DNA of 64,000 nucleotides from an uncultured Pelagibacteraceae bacterium (GTDB lineage Bacteria > Pseudomonadota > Alphaproteobacteria > Pelagibacterales > Pelagibacteraceae): NCBI GenBank assembly GCA_902623395.1, contig CACNTN010000004.1, positions 50,313-114,312 of the forward strand. Direction: 5' to 3'. A program made the position numbers and the translations under genes. Below, one piece after another: positions 18,601 to 27,118 of the stretch (position 1 is the stretch's first letter; each line of letters starts with the position of its first letter). A model generated the notes under the pieces. It was not told where the DNA came from and did not search any database. It was given only the letters and a program-made list of their open reading frames with translations.

Positions 18601-20114
18601 TAGAAGACTTAGCCCAACTAATTTACGATTTAAAACAAATCAATCCAGGTGCGAGAGTTGGAGTAAAATTAGTTGCATCAACTGGTATTGGTACAATAGC
18701 AGCAGGTGTAGCAAAAGCAAAAGCAGATATCATTTTGATCTCAGGACATTCTGGAGGAACTGGTGCTAGTCCTCAAACAAGTATTAAATACGCAGGTATC
18801 CCATGGGAGATGGGTTTAACAGAAGCGAACCAAATTCTTACATTAAATAACTTAAGACATAACGTTACTTTAAGAACAGACGGAGGATTAAAAACAGGAA
18901 GAGATATTGTCATGGCAGCAATGATGGGAGCTGAAGAGTATGGAATGGGAACGTCATCTTTAGTTGCTATGGGTTGTATAATGGTAAGACAATGTCACTC
19001 AAACACTTGTCCAGTTGGAGTTTGCAGTCAAGATGAAGCATTACGAGAAAAATTTACTGGTACTCCGGAGAAAGTTGTAAATTTGTTTAAGTTTGCAGCA
19101 AAAGAAGTAAGAGAAATTCTCGCTTCTCTAGGATTTAAATCAATCAATGAAATTATAGGAAGAACTGATTTATTAACCCAGGTAAACAAAGGTGCATCTA
19201 ACTTAGATGATTTAGATTTAAATCCACTATTAGTTCAAGCTGATCCAGGTGAAAATCTTAGATATTGTAAAGACAAACATATAAATGAAGTACCAGATAC
19301 TCTTGATGAAAAGATTTGGTCCGAGATAAAAGATAAGATTAATACAAACTCAGAAAATAAATTTAATTTCGAGATAGAAAACACATCAAGATCAGTAGGA
19401 ACAAGATTATCTCATCACATATATAAAAAATTTGGTAATAATAAATTAGAGGAGAATACGGTACATATCAAACTAGAGGGATCTGCGGGACAATCTTTAG
19501 GAGCTTTTTTAACTAAAGGAGTTAAACTTACTGTTGAGGGAGATTGTAATGATTATGTAGGTAAAGGATTGTCTGGAGGAACTATTGTTGTGTATCCATC
19601 TTCAAAAAGTTCATTAGTTTCATATGAAAATACAATAATTGGAAATACAGTTCTTTACGGAGCGACTTCTGGAAAATTATTTGCATCAGGGCAAGCTGGA
19701 GAAAGATTTGCGGTTAGAAACTCTGGAGGTTTTTCAATAGTTGAAGGATGTGGAGCCCATGGTTGTGAATACATGACTGGTGGAACAGCTATAATATTAG
19801 GAGAAGTAGGAGATAATTTTGGAGCAGGAATGACGGGTGGAATGGCCTTCGTTTATGATGAAAAAAATACTTTTGAAAATTTTGTTAATCCGGCTTCAAT
19901 TATATGGCAAGATGTTGAAACAGATTATTGGAAGAAGTTTTTGAAAGAAAGTTTAAATACTTTTGTCAAAGAAACTAATTCAAAAATTGCTCAAAAAATA
20001 TTAAATGACTTTGCTAATGAACTCAAAAAATTTAAACAAATTTGCCCGATAGAAATGCTTGATAAATTAGACAATCCTATTAGTTTAAGATCTCATACTA
20101 AGAAAGCAGGTTAA
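15618..20114 (+). CDS. gltB: Glutamate synthase (NADPH) large subunit
   Basis: The alpha subunit hydrolyses glutamine, channels ammonia and forms glutamate on FMN. At 1498 aa it is full length. A class II amidotransferase domain starts at Cys26 (HDACGVG), with the first 25 residues a propeptide in this family. The central and FMN-binding domains include GAKPGEGGQLPG and SGHSGGTGASPQTS. The 3Fe-4S ligands are Cys1120, Cys1126 and Cys1131. A glycine-rich GXGXG beta-helix domain ends the protein. The stop overlaps the next start (TAATG at 20112-20116), so the downstream SDR is probably cotranscribed. Confidence 0.97.
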   Translation: MKNYFKNKKILEKSFNYDVKMEHDACGVGLIASTNGKKSRKIVEYGIEALKAIWHRGAVDADGKSGDGAGIQIEIAPDFFKEKISTTGHTLDENKRICVGMIFLPRTDYSEQEKCREIIESALLAENYYIYGWRQVPINPSVLGKTADQNRPEIAQVMFKKNEALQTNDLERDLFETRKKIEKVARDKQIKDFYICSFSSRSIVYKGMFLAEMLSEFYPDLHDEKLTSRFAIFHQRYSTNTFPSWDLAQPFRTLAHNGEINTVKGNINWMKIHEQDMSSQLFKDVKNLKPVIRSSSDSGALDNVFELLTHSGKLAPLIKLMMIPDSWSKRSKTVPKNHQDLFNFLNSTIEPWDGPAAICATDAKWVLASSDRNGLRPLRYSITSDDLFFAGSETGMIKIPEEKIIEKGKLGPGQIIAIDLKKGKLYKDKEIKDLLAKDYKKYNKQIIDLEKKISFGGEKPNFLGEDLRKRQFLSGLSLEDLELILHPMAEEGKEASGSMGDDTPVAVLSSHYRPVSHYFRQNFSQVTNPPIDSLRENKVMSLKTRFGNLGNILDFDNLTEENIYVLDSPILTNSQFKKFKKFFSKKVKVIDCTFNIEESLKERIELIREEAETAVREGSTCLILSDKNITNQKASIPSILTVGAIHSHLVKHGLRGYCSLNVECSDAMDTHSFAILIGVGATTVNPYLAIDSIHQRFEKKLFGKSDFETCVNKFKKSIDAGLLKIMSKMGISVISSYRGGCNFEAVGLSRAIVSDYFPGMSSRISGIGIIGIEKKIKELHKKFNAKNVFTLPIGGLYRYRKSGEDHQYQGKLIHLLQSAVTSGSYELYKKYSAGIHNLPPINIRDLLEFKKQRKPIDIKEVEPIEEILKRFGSGSMSHGALSAEAHETLAMGMNRIKGASCSGEGGEDAKRFKILPNGDSANSRVKQIASARFGVTVDYLNNANEIEIKIAQGAKPGEGGQLPGFKVTKEIARLRHSTPGVTLISPPPHHDIYSIEDLAQLIYDLKQINPGARVGVKLVASTGIGTIAAGVAKAKADIILISGHSGGTGASPQTSIKYAGIPWEMGLTEANQILTLNNLRHNVTLRTDGGLKTGRDIVMAAMMGAEEYGMGTSSLVAMGCIMVRQCHSNTCPVGVCSQDEALREKFTGTPEKVVNLFKFAAKEVREILASLGFKSINEIIGRTDLLTQVNKGASNLDDLDLNPLLVQADPGENLRYCKDKHINEVPDTLDEKIWSEIKDKINTNSENKFNFEIENTSRSVGTRLSHHIYKKFGNNKLEENTVHIKLEGSAGQSLGAFLTKGVKLTVEGDCNDYVGKGLSGGTIVVYPSSKSSLVSYENTIIGNTVLYGATSGKLFASGQAGERFAVRNSGGFSIVEGCGAHGCEYMTGGTAIILGEVGDNFGAGMTGGMAFVYDEKNTFENFVNPASIIWQDVETDYWKKFLKESLNTFVKETNSKIAQKILNDFANELKKFKQICPIEMLDKLDNPISLRSHTKKAG

Positions 20115-20992
20115 TGAGTAAAACTAAAGTCTTTTGCTTTGGCTTTGGCCAAGTCGCGGAAAGTTTCATTAATAAGTTAATTAACGAAAAAAAGGACTTA
20201 GATCTAAGTGTTACTTCTAGACAGGAAACTCATCAGATAGAGTTTAATAATATTAAAATAAATTCATACCAATTTACTGAAGACAAGTGTGATGACTCTA
20301 TTAAAAAAAAAATAGAAGAAGCAGATTACATTTTAGTTTCTATTCCGCCTATTGATGGCCAAGATATTGTAGCAAATTACCTTAATGCAAATATTAAAAA
20401 AATAATAAATTGTAAATGGATCACATATTTATCGGCAACTAGTGTATACGGAGATCATAAAGGTGGTTGGGTTAATGAAGATAGCGTTACTCAACCTACC
20501 ACAGATAATGGGATGAGTAGATTAGAAGCAGAAAAAACCTGGAAAAGTCTATCGAATAAAAAAAATTATCCGCTCCAAATTTTTAGATTAGCTGGCATAT
20601 ATTCAAATGAGTTTAATATTTTGAAAAGATTAAAATCTGATAAAGTACAAATTGTAGATAAAAAAAATCACTTTTTTTCAAGAATTCATGTCGAGGACAT
20701 AGCTAACATTTTATTTAAGTCCCTTGATAATTTTAAAAATAATGAAATTTATAATATTTGCGATGATAAACCTGCTTCGCAAATCGAAGTAGCGGCCTAC
20801 GGTGCAAAGTTACTAAAATTAGAGAAACCTAATTCAGTAAAACTCGAAGAAGTTGAAAGTCAAATGTTAAGAAATTTTTATAAAGACTCAAAAAAAGTAG
20901 ACAATAAAAAAATGAAAGAATTTTTTAATCACAAATTAAAGTACCCAACTTATGTTGAAGGACTAAATTATATCTTTAACAATACTTTTTAA
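20114..20992 (+). CDS. NAD(P)-dependent atypical SDR, YeeZ-like
   Basis: A 292-aa protein with a degenerate N-terminal Rossmann motif (CFGFGQVAES) and a mid-protein TYLSATSVYGDHKGGWVNE, typical of YeeZ-like NAD-dependent epimerase/dehydratases. The usual YxxxK is not evident; the matching region reads NGMSRLEAEKTW. The C-terminal part keeps RIHVEDIANIL and YNICDDKPAS. It overlaps gltB by 1 bp and the convergent hydrolase gene by 30 bp. Its substrate is unknown. The link to glutamate synthase is positional only. Confidence 0.75.
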   Translation: MSKTKVFCFGFGQVAESFINKLINEKKDLDLSVTSRQETHQIEFNNIKINSYQFTEDKCDDSIKKKIEEADYILVSIPPIDGQDIVANYLNANIKKIINCKWITYLSATSVYGDHKGGWVNEDSVTQPTTDNGMSRLEAEKTWKSLSNKKNYPLQIFRLAGIYSNEFNILKRLKSDKVQIVDKKNHFFSRIHVEDIANILFKSLDNFKNNEIYNICDDKPASQIEVAAYGAKLLKLEKPNSVKLEEVESQMLRNFYKDSKKVDNKKMKEFFNHKLKYPTYVEGLNYIFNNTF

Positions 20993-21718
20993 TTCTTTAA
21001 TTATTTTTTTTAAGGGATCTTGATTTGATAAACTATGGTCCCCGTTTTTAATGACTACTAACTTTTTTTGCGCATTTGGAAATACCGAAAGAACTTTTCT
21101 TGAAAAGGATACCGGCACAACTTCATCTTTGCTGCCGTGAACCACTGTTACTTTAATTCTAGATCTTATTTTTTTAGATAGGATTTTATTTTTTCGTCCA
21201 TCTTTAATTAGCTGGAATGTAATAGGATACTCATATTGCCCATTTTTAATAACACTTAATCCTTTAGTAATAATTTCATTTTTATTTTTTTTTGGAAATT
21301 TTTTCCACATTAATCTTTCAAGAAATTCTGGAGCTGAGCCTATACCAACAAAACCTGCAATTTGATTTTCAAAATATTTAAATTGATTTAAAGAGATCCA
21401 TGCTCCCATGCTAGAACCAACAAGTATAAATTTATTTTTTTTAACAATTTTTTTAATTGAATTCTTAGCATCATTTGACCATTTGGTTATATTTCCTTTT
21501 GTAAATTTGCCCGATGACTTACCGTGTCCTGAATACTCAATAGCTAAAAATCCTAATTTATTTTTTACAGCATATTTTTTAAACGCTTGAGGTTTTTTTC
21601 CATCAATATCAGACATAAAACCAGGAAGAAAAACGATATAAAGATTTTTTTTATAATAATTGTCAATAAATCTAAGTTTTTTTGTCTTCGAAATTTTTAA
21701 ATATTTGAATTTTTTCAT
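20963..21718 (-). CDS. Alpha/beta hydrolase
   Basis: A 251-aa serine hydrolase. The oxyanion region is VFLPGFMSDIDGKK, the nucleophile elbow is GSSMGAW (GxSxG), the acid region is VTVVHGSKDEVVP, and the catalytic His lies in IKNGDHSLSN. It is cytoplasmic, with no signal peptide. The fold and the triad fit short carboxylesterase-like hydrolases found in alphaproteobacteria. The 3' end overlaps the SDR gene by 30 bp, tail to tail. Its substrate cannot be inferred. Confidence 0.85.
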   Translation of the reverse strand: MKKFKYLKISKTKKLRFIDNYYKKNLYIVFLPGFMSDIDGKKPQAFKKYAVKNKLGFLAIEYSGHGKSSGKFTKGNITKWSNDAKNSIKKIVKKNKFILVGSSMGAWISLNQFKYFENQIAGFVGIGSAPEFLERLMWKKFPKKNKNEIITKGLSVIKNGQYEYPITFQLIKDGRKNKILSKKIRSRIKVTVVHGSKDEVVPVSFSRKVLSVFPNAQKKLVVIKNGDHSLSNQDPLKKIIKELKSIVKDII

Positions 21719-21754
21719 ATAAGAATGTTTTAGTGCTATTATATAACAAAATAC

Positions 21755-22912
21755 ATGACTACTAAATTAAATGTTCTCCAGGTTATTCCTAAACTAGGTT
21801 ATGGTGGAGCTGAGACTGGATGCTATGATATCGCTCATTTTCTTCCAGAAAATGATTGCGGATCTTTTATTGCAACGTCTGGAGGTGAGTTGTTAAAATT
21901 CGTAAAAAAAGATAAAGTGAAAATATTCCGTTTGCCTGTTCACTCTAAAAATCCCCTTTTAATAATTTTTAATACTTTAGCTTTGGTTATCTATATAATT
22001 TTTTTTAAGATTAATATTATCCATGCAAGAAGTCGGGCGCCAGCCTGGTCATGTTATTTTGCCTCTTTATTAACCAGAAGAGTTTTTGTTACTACTTTTC
22101 ACGGAACTTATAATTTTAAAAGTAAAATTAAAAAATTTTATAATAGCATAATGCTTAGAGCGAAACTAACAATTGCTGGATCAAATTTTATTTTTACTCA
22201 TATCAATGAAAATTATAGCGAATATTTAAATAAAGAAAAAAAACTTAGAGTAATTTTTAGGGGTATAAATATTGATTATTATAATGCAAAAAATATTTCT
22301 ATTCTCAAAAAAGAAAAGCTGAAACATGAATGGAATTTGTCATCAAATAAATTTACCATTCTTTTACCAGGTAGGCTCACTTATTGGAAAGGACAGGAAA
22401 AATTTATTGAATCGTTAAATATTTTAATTGAAGACTATAATATATCAAATTTTCAAGCAGTAATACTCGGATCCGACCAAGGTAGGAAAGTATATGCAAA
22501 AAAATTAGAAAATTTGGTCCAAAGATATAGTCTGAATAAAAAGATTAAATTTATTTCAGGTTGTAAGGAGATGCCTTTAGCCTATTCTTTGGCAGATGTT
22601 GTGGTTTCAGCCTCTATTGAACCAGAGGCTTTTGGAAGAGTATCAGTTGAGGCTCAGTCTATGGGTAAACCAATAATTGCAAGTAATATTGGTGGCTCCA
22701 AAGAAACAGTGATAAATAAAAAAACTGGCTTCTTATATCAGTACGATGATCCAAGAGAACTTGCTAAAAGTTTAAATACTGTTATTCAATTATCACAAGA
22801 TGAATTAGAATCTTTAGGAAATGAAGGAAGAAAAAATATTACTAAAAAATTTGATATTGAAACGATGTGTCAATCTAATTTAAAAGAATATAAAAAATTA
22901 ATCAAAAATTAA
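21755..22912 (+). CDS. Family 4 glycosyltransferase
   Basis: A 385-aa GT-B enzyme. The N-terminal domain begins VLQVIPKLGYGGAETGCYD. The C-terminal donor domain has LLPGRLTYWKGQEKFIE and the nucleotide-sugar motif ASIEPEAFGRVSVEAQSMG, with the paired glutamates typical of GT4. It probably builds lipopolysaccharide or another surface glycan. The gene overlaps thrS by 1 bp (TAATG), so a glycan gene is coupled to the head of the thrS-infC translation operon. Promoter activity for thrS may come from inside or upstream of this gene. Confidence 0.9.
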   Translation: MTTKLNVLQVIPKLGYGGAETGCYDIAHFLPENDCGSFIATSGGELLKFVKKDKVKIFRLPVHSKNPLLIIFNTLALVIYIIFFKINIIHARSRAPAWSCYFASLLTRRVFVTTFHGTYNFKSKIKKFYNSIMLRAKLTIAGSNFIFTHINENYSEYLNKEKKLRVIFRGINIDYYNAKNISILKKEKLKHEWNLSSNKFTILLPGRLTYWKGQEKFIESLNILIEDYNISNFQAVILGSDQGRKVYAKKLENLVQRYSLNKKIKFISGCKEMPLAYSLADVVVSASIEPEAFGRVSVEAQSMGKPIIASNIGGSKETVINKKTGFLYQYDDPRELAKSLNTVIQLSQDELESLGNEGRKNITKKFDIETMCQSNLKEYKKLIKN

Positions 22913-24831
22913 TGCCTCAAATACAATTATTAGATGGAAAGAAGATAGATTTTGAAAAATCAATTAACGGTTTTGATTTAGTAAAAAAAATAAGTAAGTC
23001 GCTTGAAAAAATTGCATTAATCATGGAAGTTGATGGTGATTTAAAAGACCTAAGTTATAAAATTATCAAAGATGCAAGAGTAAAAATTATTACACCAAAA
23101 GATAAAGAGGGTTTAGAGGTTATCAGACATGACGCTGCGCACATAATGGCAATGGCTGTTCAAGAATTATTTCCAGGAACACAAGTAACTATAGGACCAG
23201 TTATAGAAAATGGTTTTTATTATGATTTTGCTAGAAAAGAACCTTTCACAAGTGATGATTTAAAAAAAATTGAAAAAAAAATGTCAGAAATTATTGATAG
23301 AGATGTAAAAACTAAAAGAGAAGTCTGGAAAAGGAGTGATGCTATAAAACATTTCAAAAAAATTGGAGAAAAGTATAAAGCAGAAATTATAGAGAGCATA
23401 CCTGAAAATGAGGAGCTATCTGTCTATCATCATGGCGACACTTGGCATGATTTATGTAGAGGACCACATTTAGCCTCTTCTGGAAAAATTGGAAAAGCAT
23501 TTAAATTAACAAAAGTTTCAGGCGCATATTGGAGAGGTGACTCAAATAATGAGATGCTTCAAAGAATTTATGGAACGTGTTGGAGTACAAAAAAAGAGCT
23601 TGATGATTATTTACATCGGCTTGAAGAGGCTGAAAAAAGAGATCATAGAAAACTTGGTAAAGAAATGGATCTTTTTCATTTTAGAGAGGAAAGTCCAGGT
23701 GCAGTATTTTGGCACGAAAAAGGTTGGCTCTTATTTCAAAGACTTGTAGAATATATGCGAGCAAAACAAAGACTCGCAGGTTATAAAGAGATAAACACAC
23801 CTGAATTGTTAGATAAAAATCTTTGGGAAAAATCTGGACATTGGGATAAATTTGGAGAACACATGTTTACATCTGAAACTCCTGACGAAAAAACATTTGC
23901 AGTAAAGCCAATGAATTGTCCAGGTTGTGTTCAAGTTTTTAATCAAGGGTTGAAAAGTTATAGAGATTTACCTCTAAAGTTATCTGAATTCGGTAAAGTC
24001 CACAGATATGAACCATCGGGTGCACTACATGGCTTATTGAGAGTTAGAGCATTCACTCAAGATGATGCACACATTTTTTGTACAGAAGATCAAATAACTG
24101 AAGAGTCATTATCAGTAACGAATTTAATCTTAGAAATATATAAAGACTTGGGCTTTAAAAATGTAGTTTTAAAATATTCTGATCGACCAGAAAAAAGAGT
24201 TGGAGATGATAAAGTTTGGGATAAATCTGAAGCCGCACTTCTTGCAGCAATCAAACAATCTAAACTTGATTATACAATTAACAAAGGAGAAGGTGCCTTT
24301 TATGGTCCTAAAATTGAATTTGTATTAAGAGATGCTATAGGTAGAGATTGGCAATGCGGAACTTTGCAAGTAGATTTAAATTTACCAAATAGACTTGGAG
24401 CAACTTATGTCGCTAAAGATGGAACAAAAAAAGTTCCTGTAATGTTACATAGAGCATTATTTGGATCTTTAGAAAGATTTATTGGAATTTTAATTGAAAA
24501 TTATGCTGGTAAGTTACCTTTTTGGCTTTCACCAGCACAAGCTGTTGTGTGTCCCATAGCTGAGGAAAACAACGACTATGTAAAAAAGTTATTTAAAGAT
24601 TTATTTAAAGAAGGTATAAAATGTGAAATGGATTTAAGAAATGAGAAGATAAACTATAAAATTAGAGAACATTCTCTGGCAAAAATACCATTTATAATTG
24701 TCTGTGGTAAAAAAGAAGTTGCAGAAAATACAGTCACAGTTAGAAAACTTGGTTCTGACAAACAGGAAGTTATGAAAAAAGATGATCTATTAAAAAATAT
24801 GCTTGCCTCAAATAAGTTGCCCCTAAATTAA
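22912..24831 (+). CDS. thrS: Threonyl-tRNA synthetase
   Basis: Charges tRNA-Thr. The 639-aa protein has the full bacterial layout: an N-terminal TGS domain (about 1-60), the editing domain with HDAAHIMAMAV near 75-85, the class II catalytic core with zinc-ligand Cys in KPMNCPGC, FGKVHRYEPSG (motif 2 region) and the motif 3 block near MLHRALFGSLERF, then an anticodon-binding domain. It abuts infC (TAA at 24829-24831, GTG at 24832), the classical thrS-infC-rpmI-rplT arrangement. Confidence 0.98.
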   Translation: MPQIQLLDGKKIDFEKSINGFDLVKKISKSLEKIALIMEVDGDLKDLSYKIIKDARVKIITPKDKEGLEVIRHDAAHIMAMAVQELFPGTQVTIGPVIENGFYYDFARKEPFTSDDLKKIEKKMSEIIDRDVKTKREVWKRSDAIKHFKKIGEKYKAEIIESIPENEELSVYHHGDTWHDLCRGPHLASSGKIGKAFKLTKVSGAYWRGDSNNEMLQRIYGTCWSTKKELDDYLHRLEEAEKRDHRKLGKEMDLFHFREESPGAVFWHEKGWLLFQRLVEYMRAKQRLAGYKEINTPELLDKNLWEKSGHWDKFGEHMFTSETPDEKTFAVKPMNCPGCVQVFNQGLKSYRDLPLKLSEFGKVHRYEPSGALHGLLRVRAFTQDDAHIFCTEDQITEESLSVTNLILEIYKDLGFKNVVLKYSDRPEKRVGDDKVWDKSEAALLAAIKQSKLDYTINKGEGAFYGPKIEFVLRDAIGRDWQCGTLQVDLNLPNRLGATYVAKDGTKKVPVMLHRALFGSLERFIGILIENYAGKLPFWLSPAQAVVCPIAEENNDYVKKLFKDLFKEGIKCEMDLRNEKINYKIREHSLAKIPFIIVCGKKEVAENTVTVRKLGSDKQEVMKKDDLLKNMLASNKLPLN

Positions 24832-25377
24832 GTGTCAAACTTTAAACCTAATTATTTTCAAAGAAGGAGTAAACCTCAAGGTCCAAAAGCCAACGAGAGA
24901 ATTAGAGCTTTAGATGTTCAAGTTATAGGAAGTGATGGAGGAAATCTTGGAGCTATGCCACTTAACAAAGCCATCGAACTTGCTAAGCAAGAGGGATTAG
25001 ATCTCATAGAAATATCACCTAACGCAAATCCACCTGTTTGCAAAATTATGGACATGGGAAAATATAAATATGATTTACAAAAGAAAGCTAATCAGGCTAA
25101 GAAAAAACAAAAAACAGTTTCACTGAAAGAAATTAAATTAAGACCAGGCACTGAAACTCATGATTATAATTTTAAAATAAAAAATGCTAAAAAGTTTATA
25201 ACCAAAGGCAACAAGGTAAAGTTCACTGTAAAATTTAAAGGCAGAGAAATGCAACATACTGACCTTGGTAAAGACTTAATGGATAAAATTATTGAGGAAA
25301 CTAAAGATGTTGCTAAAGTTGAAAGCAAGCCAAAATTTGAAGGTAGACAGATGGTTATGATAATTCAACCTCTGTAA
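24832..25377 (+). CDS. infC: Translation initiation factor IF-3
   Basis: Binds the 30S subunit and checks start-codon pairing. At 181 aa it has both domains: the N-domain with NERIRALDVQVIGSDGGNLG and the C-domain with KEIKLRPGTETHDYNFKI. The start is GTG at 24832 directly after the thrS stop. Many bacteria start infC at the rare AUU codon for self-regulation by IF-3; here GTG is used, so that control is probably weaker or absent. No spacer separates it from thrS. Confidence 0.97.
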   Translation: MSNFKPNYFQRRSKPQGPKANERIRALDVQVIGSDGGNLGAMPLNKAIELAKQEGLDLIEISPNANPPVCKIMDMGKYKYDLQKKANQAKKKQKTVSLKEIKLRPGTETHDYNFKIKNAKKFITKGNKVKFTVKFKGREMQHTDLGKDLMDKIIEETKDVAKVESKPKFEGRQMVMIIQPL

Positions 25378-25437
25378 ATCACCAATAATATAACCTTGTA
25401 AACATTTATTATTGCCTATATAAGTCCGAAATATTTT

Positions 25438-25644
25438 ATGCCAAAACTTAAAACAAAAAGCTCTGCAAAAAAAAGGTTTAAATTTACAGCCTCAGGAAAA
25501 ATTAAGATGCCCCAAGCTGGTAAAAGACACGGTATGATTAAACGAACAAATTCACAAATTAGAAAACAAAGAGGCACTACAATTATGACAAAACAAGATT
25601 CTAAAATTGTTAAATCGTATATGCCATATAACTTAAGAGGATAA
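25438..25644 (+). CDS. rpmI: 50S ribosomal protein L35
   Basis: A 68-aa basic ribosomal protein beginning [15 protein letters not shown] with the family signature KFTASGKIK and an internal [12 protein letters not shown]. It sits 60 bp after infC and 1 bp before rplT, the conserved order. The upstream gap carries TTGTAA followed by TATATAA about 15 bp later, which could be an internal promoter. Confidence 0.97.
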   Translation: MPKLKTKSSAKKRFKFTASGKIKMPQAGKRHGMIKRTNSQIRKQRGTTIMTKQDSKIVKSYMPYNLRG

Positions 25645-25645
25645 T

Positions 25646-26002
25646 ATGGCCAGAACAAAACGTGGAGTTATTACTAGAGCTAAGCATAATAAAGTTCTAA
25701 AGTTAGTCAAAGGACAAAGAGGAAGAAGAAAAAATACTATCAGGATTGCCCGTCAGGCAATGGAAAAAGCAATGCAATATGCTTACAGAGATAGAAAAGC
25801 AAAAAAAAGAGAATTTAGATCTTTGTGGATACAAAGAATTAACGCTGGTGTGAGAGCTGAAGGCTTAACTTATGCAAAATTTATCAATGGTTTAGCTAAG
25901 TCAAAAATTAAATTAGACAGAAAAGTTCTAGCAGAGCTTGCTTATAATAATCCTGAAGTCTTTAAATCAGTGGTAAAAAAGGTTCAATCCTCCCTAGCTT
26001 AA
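25646..26002 (+). CDS. rplT: 50S ribosomal protein L20
   Basis: A 118-aa early assembly protein of the large subunit that binds 23S rRNA. It starts [16 protein letters not shown] and has the basic [22 protein letters not shown] block. In E. coli L20 represses its own operon by binding the rpmI leader; no such structure was identified here. It follows rpmI by 1 bp and precedes pheS by 48 bp. Confidence 0.98.
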   Translation: MARTKRGVITRAKHNKVLKLVKGQRGRRKNTIRIARQAMEKAMQYAYRDRKAKKREFRSLWIQRINAGVRAEGLTYAKFINGLAKSKIKLDRKVLAELAYNNPEVFKSVVKKVQSSLA

Positions 26003-26050
26003 AAGGGTCTTTGATTTAATCGCAACTTAATATAAAAAATCAATAACCTA

Positions 26051-27118
26051 ATGAGTGATTTAGATAAAATAAGTTCTGTATTTAATGCAAAGATAGACTC
26101 TGTAAAAACAAAAAACGAGCTTCAAAATATTAAAACTGAATTTTTTGGAAAAAATGGTCAAATTACTCAGCAATTCAAAACTTTAGGTTCTCTTGATCCT
26201 GATAAAAGAAAAGAGTTTGCTACAAATTTAAATAAAATTAAAGACGATATAACCCATCAATTGGAACAAAAAAATATAGAAATCGAAACAATTGAAATAA
26301 ATGAAAAACTTAAAAATGAAAAAGTAGATATTACTTTACCAATAAGACCCCACCGACTAGGAAAAATTCACCCAGTCTCACAAGTTATAGATGAGATATC
26401 TTCTATATTTTCAGAAATAGGCTTTTCAGTTGCAGAGGGACCCGATGTTGAAACTGAATATAATAATTTTACAGCATTAAATACTCCTGAGGAACATCCT
26501 GCTAGGGATATGCACGACACTTTTTATTTAGAAGAAAATAAAAAATTATTACTTCGGACTCATACATCACCAGTTCAAATTAGAGCAATGTTATCTAGCA
26601 AACCACCTTTTAAAATAATTGTACCTGGAAGAACTTACAGATGTGACAGTGATCAGACTCATGCTCCTATGTTTCATCAATTGGAAGGTCTTCACATAGA
26701 TAAAAATATCACAATGGGACATCTTAAAGGTTGTCTTGATTATTTTATAAAAGAATTTTTTGAGGTTAAGAATGTAAAAATGAGATTCAGACCAAGTCAT
26801 TTCCCTTTTACAGAACCATCAGCAGAAGTTGACATTGGATACAAAATTGAAAAAGGAAAAATTGTTATCGGAGAAGGTGATAAATGGTTGGAAGTTTTAG
26901 GATGTGGAATGGTCCATCCAAACGTTTTAAAAAATGTAAAAATAAACCCGAAAAAATATCAAGGTTTTGCATTTGGAATAGGTATTGATCGTTTAGCAAT
27001 GTTAAAATATGGAATCAATGATCTTAGAGCTTTCTTTGAGGCAGATTATAGGTGGCTAAGTCACTTTGGATTCGATCCATTAGATGTTCCAACAAATTAT
27101 AGAGGGCTAAGCAAATGA
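26051..27118 (+). CDS. pheS: Phenylalanyl-tRNA synthetase alpha subunit
   Basis: The catalytic subunit of the alpha2-beta2 PheRS, 355 aa. An N-terminal coiled-coil of about 85 residues is followed by the class II core: [24 protein letters not shown], the motif 2 region [19 protein letters not shown] and the motif 3 [17 protein letters not shown]. The stop overlaps the pheT start (ATGA at 27115-27118), giving coupled translation and equal stoichiometry. Confidence 0.98.
   Translation: MSDLDKISSVFNAKIDSVKTKNELQNIKTEFFGKNGQITQQFKTLGSLDPDKRKEFATNLNKIKDDITHQLEQKNIEIETIEINEKLKNEKVDITLPIRPHRLGKIHPVSQVIDEISSIFSEIGFSVAEGPDVETEYNNFTALNTPEEHPARDMHDTFYLEENKKLLLRTHTSPVQIRAMLSSKPPFKIIVPGRTYRCDSDQTHAPMFHQLEGLHIDKNITMGHLKGCLDYFIKEFFEVKNVKMRFRPSHFPFTEPSAEVDIGYKIEKGKIVIGEGDKWLEVLGCGMVHPNVLKNVKINPKKYQGFAFGIGIDRLAMLKYGINDLRAFFEADYRWLSHFGFDPLDVPTNYRGLSK

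Noticed and set aside
25416-25658. An 80-codon minus-strand open frame over the rpmI gene
   Set aside because: Shadow of ribosomal protein L35, which is unmistakable on the plus strand.
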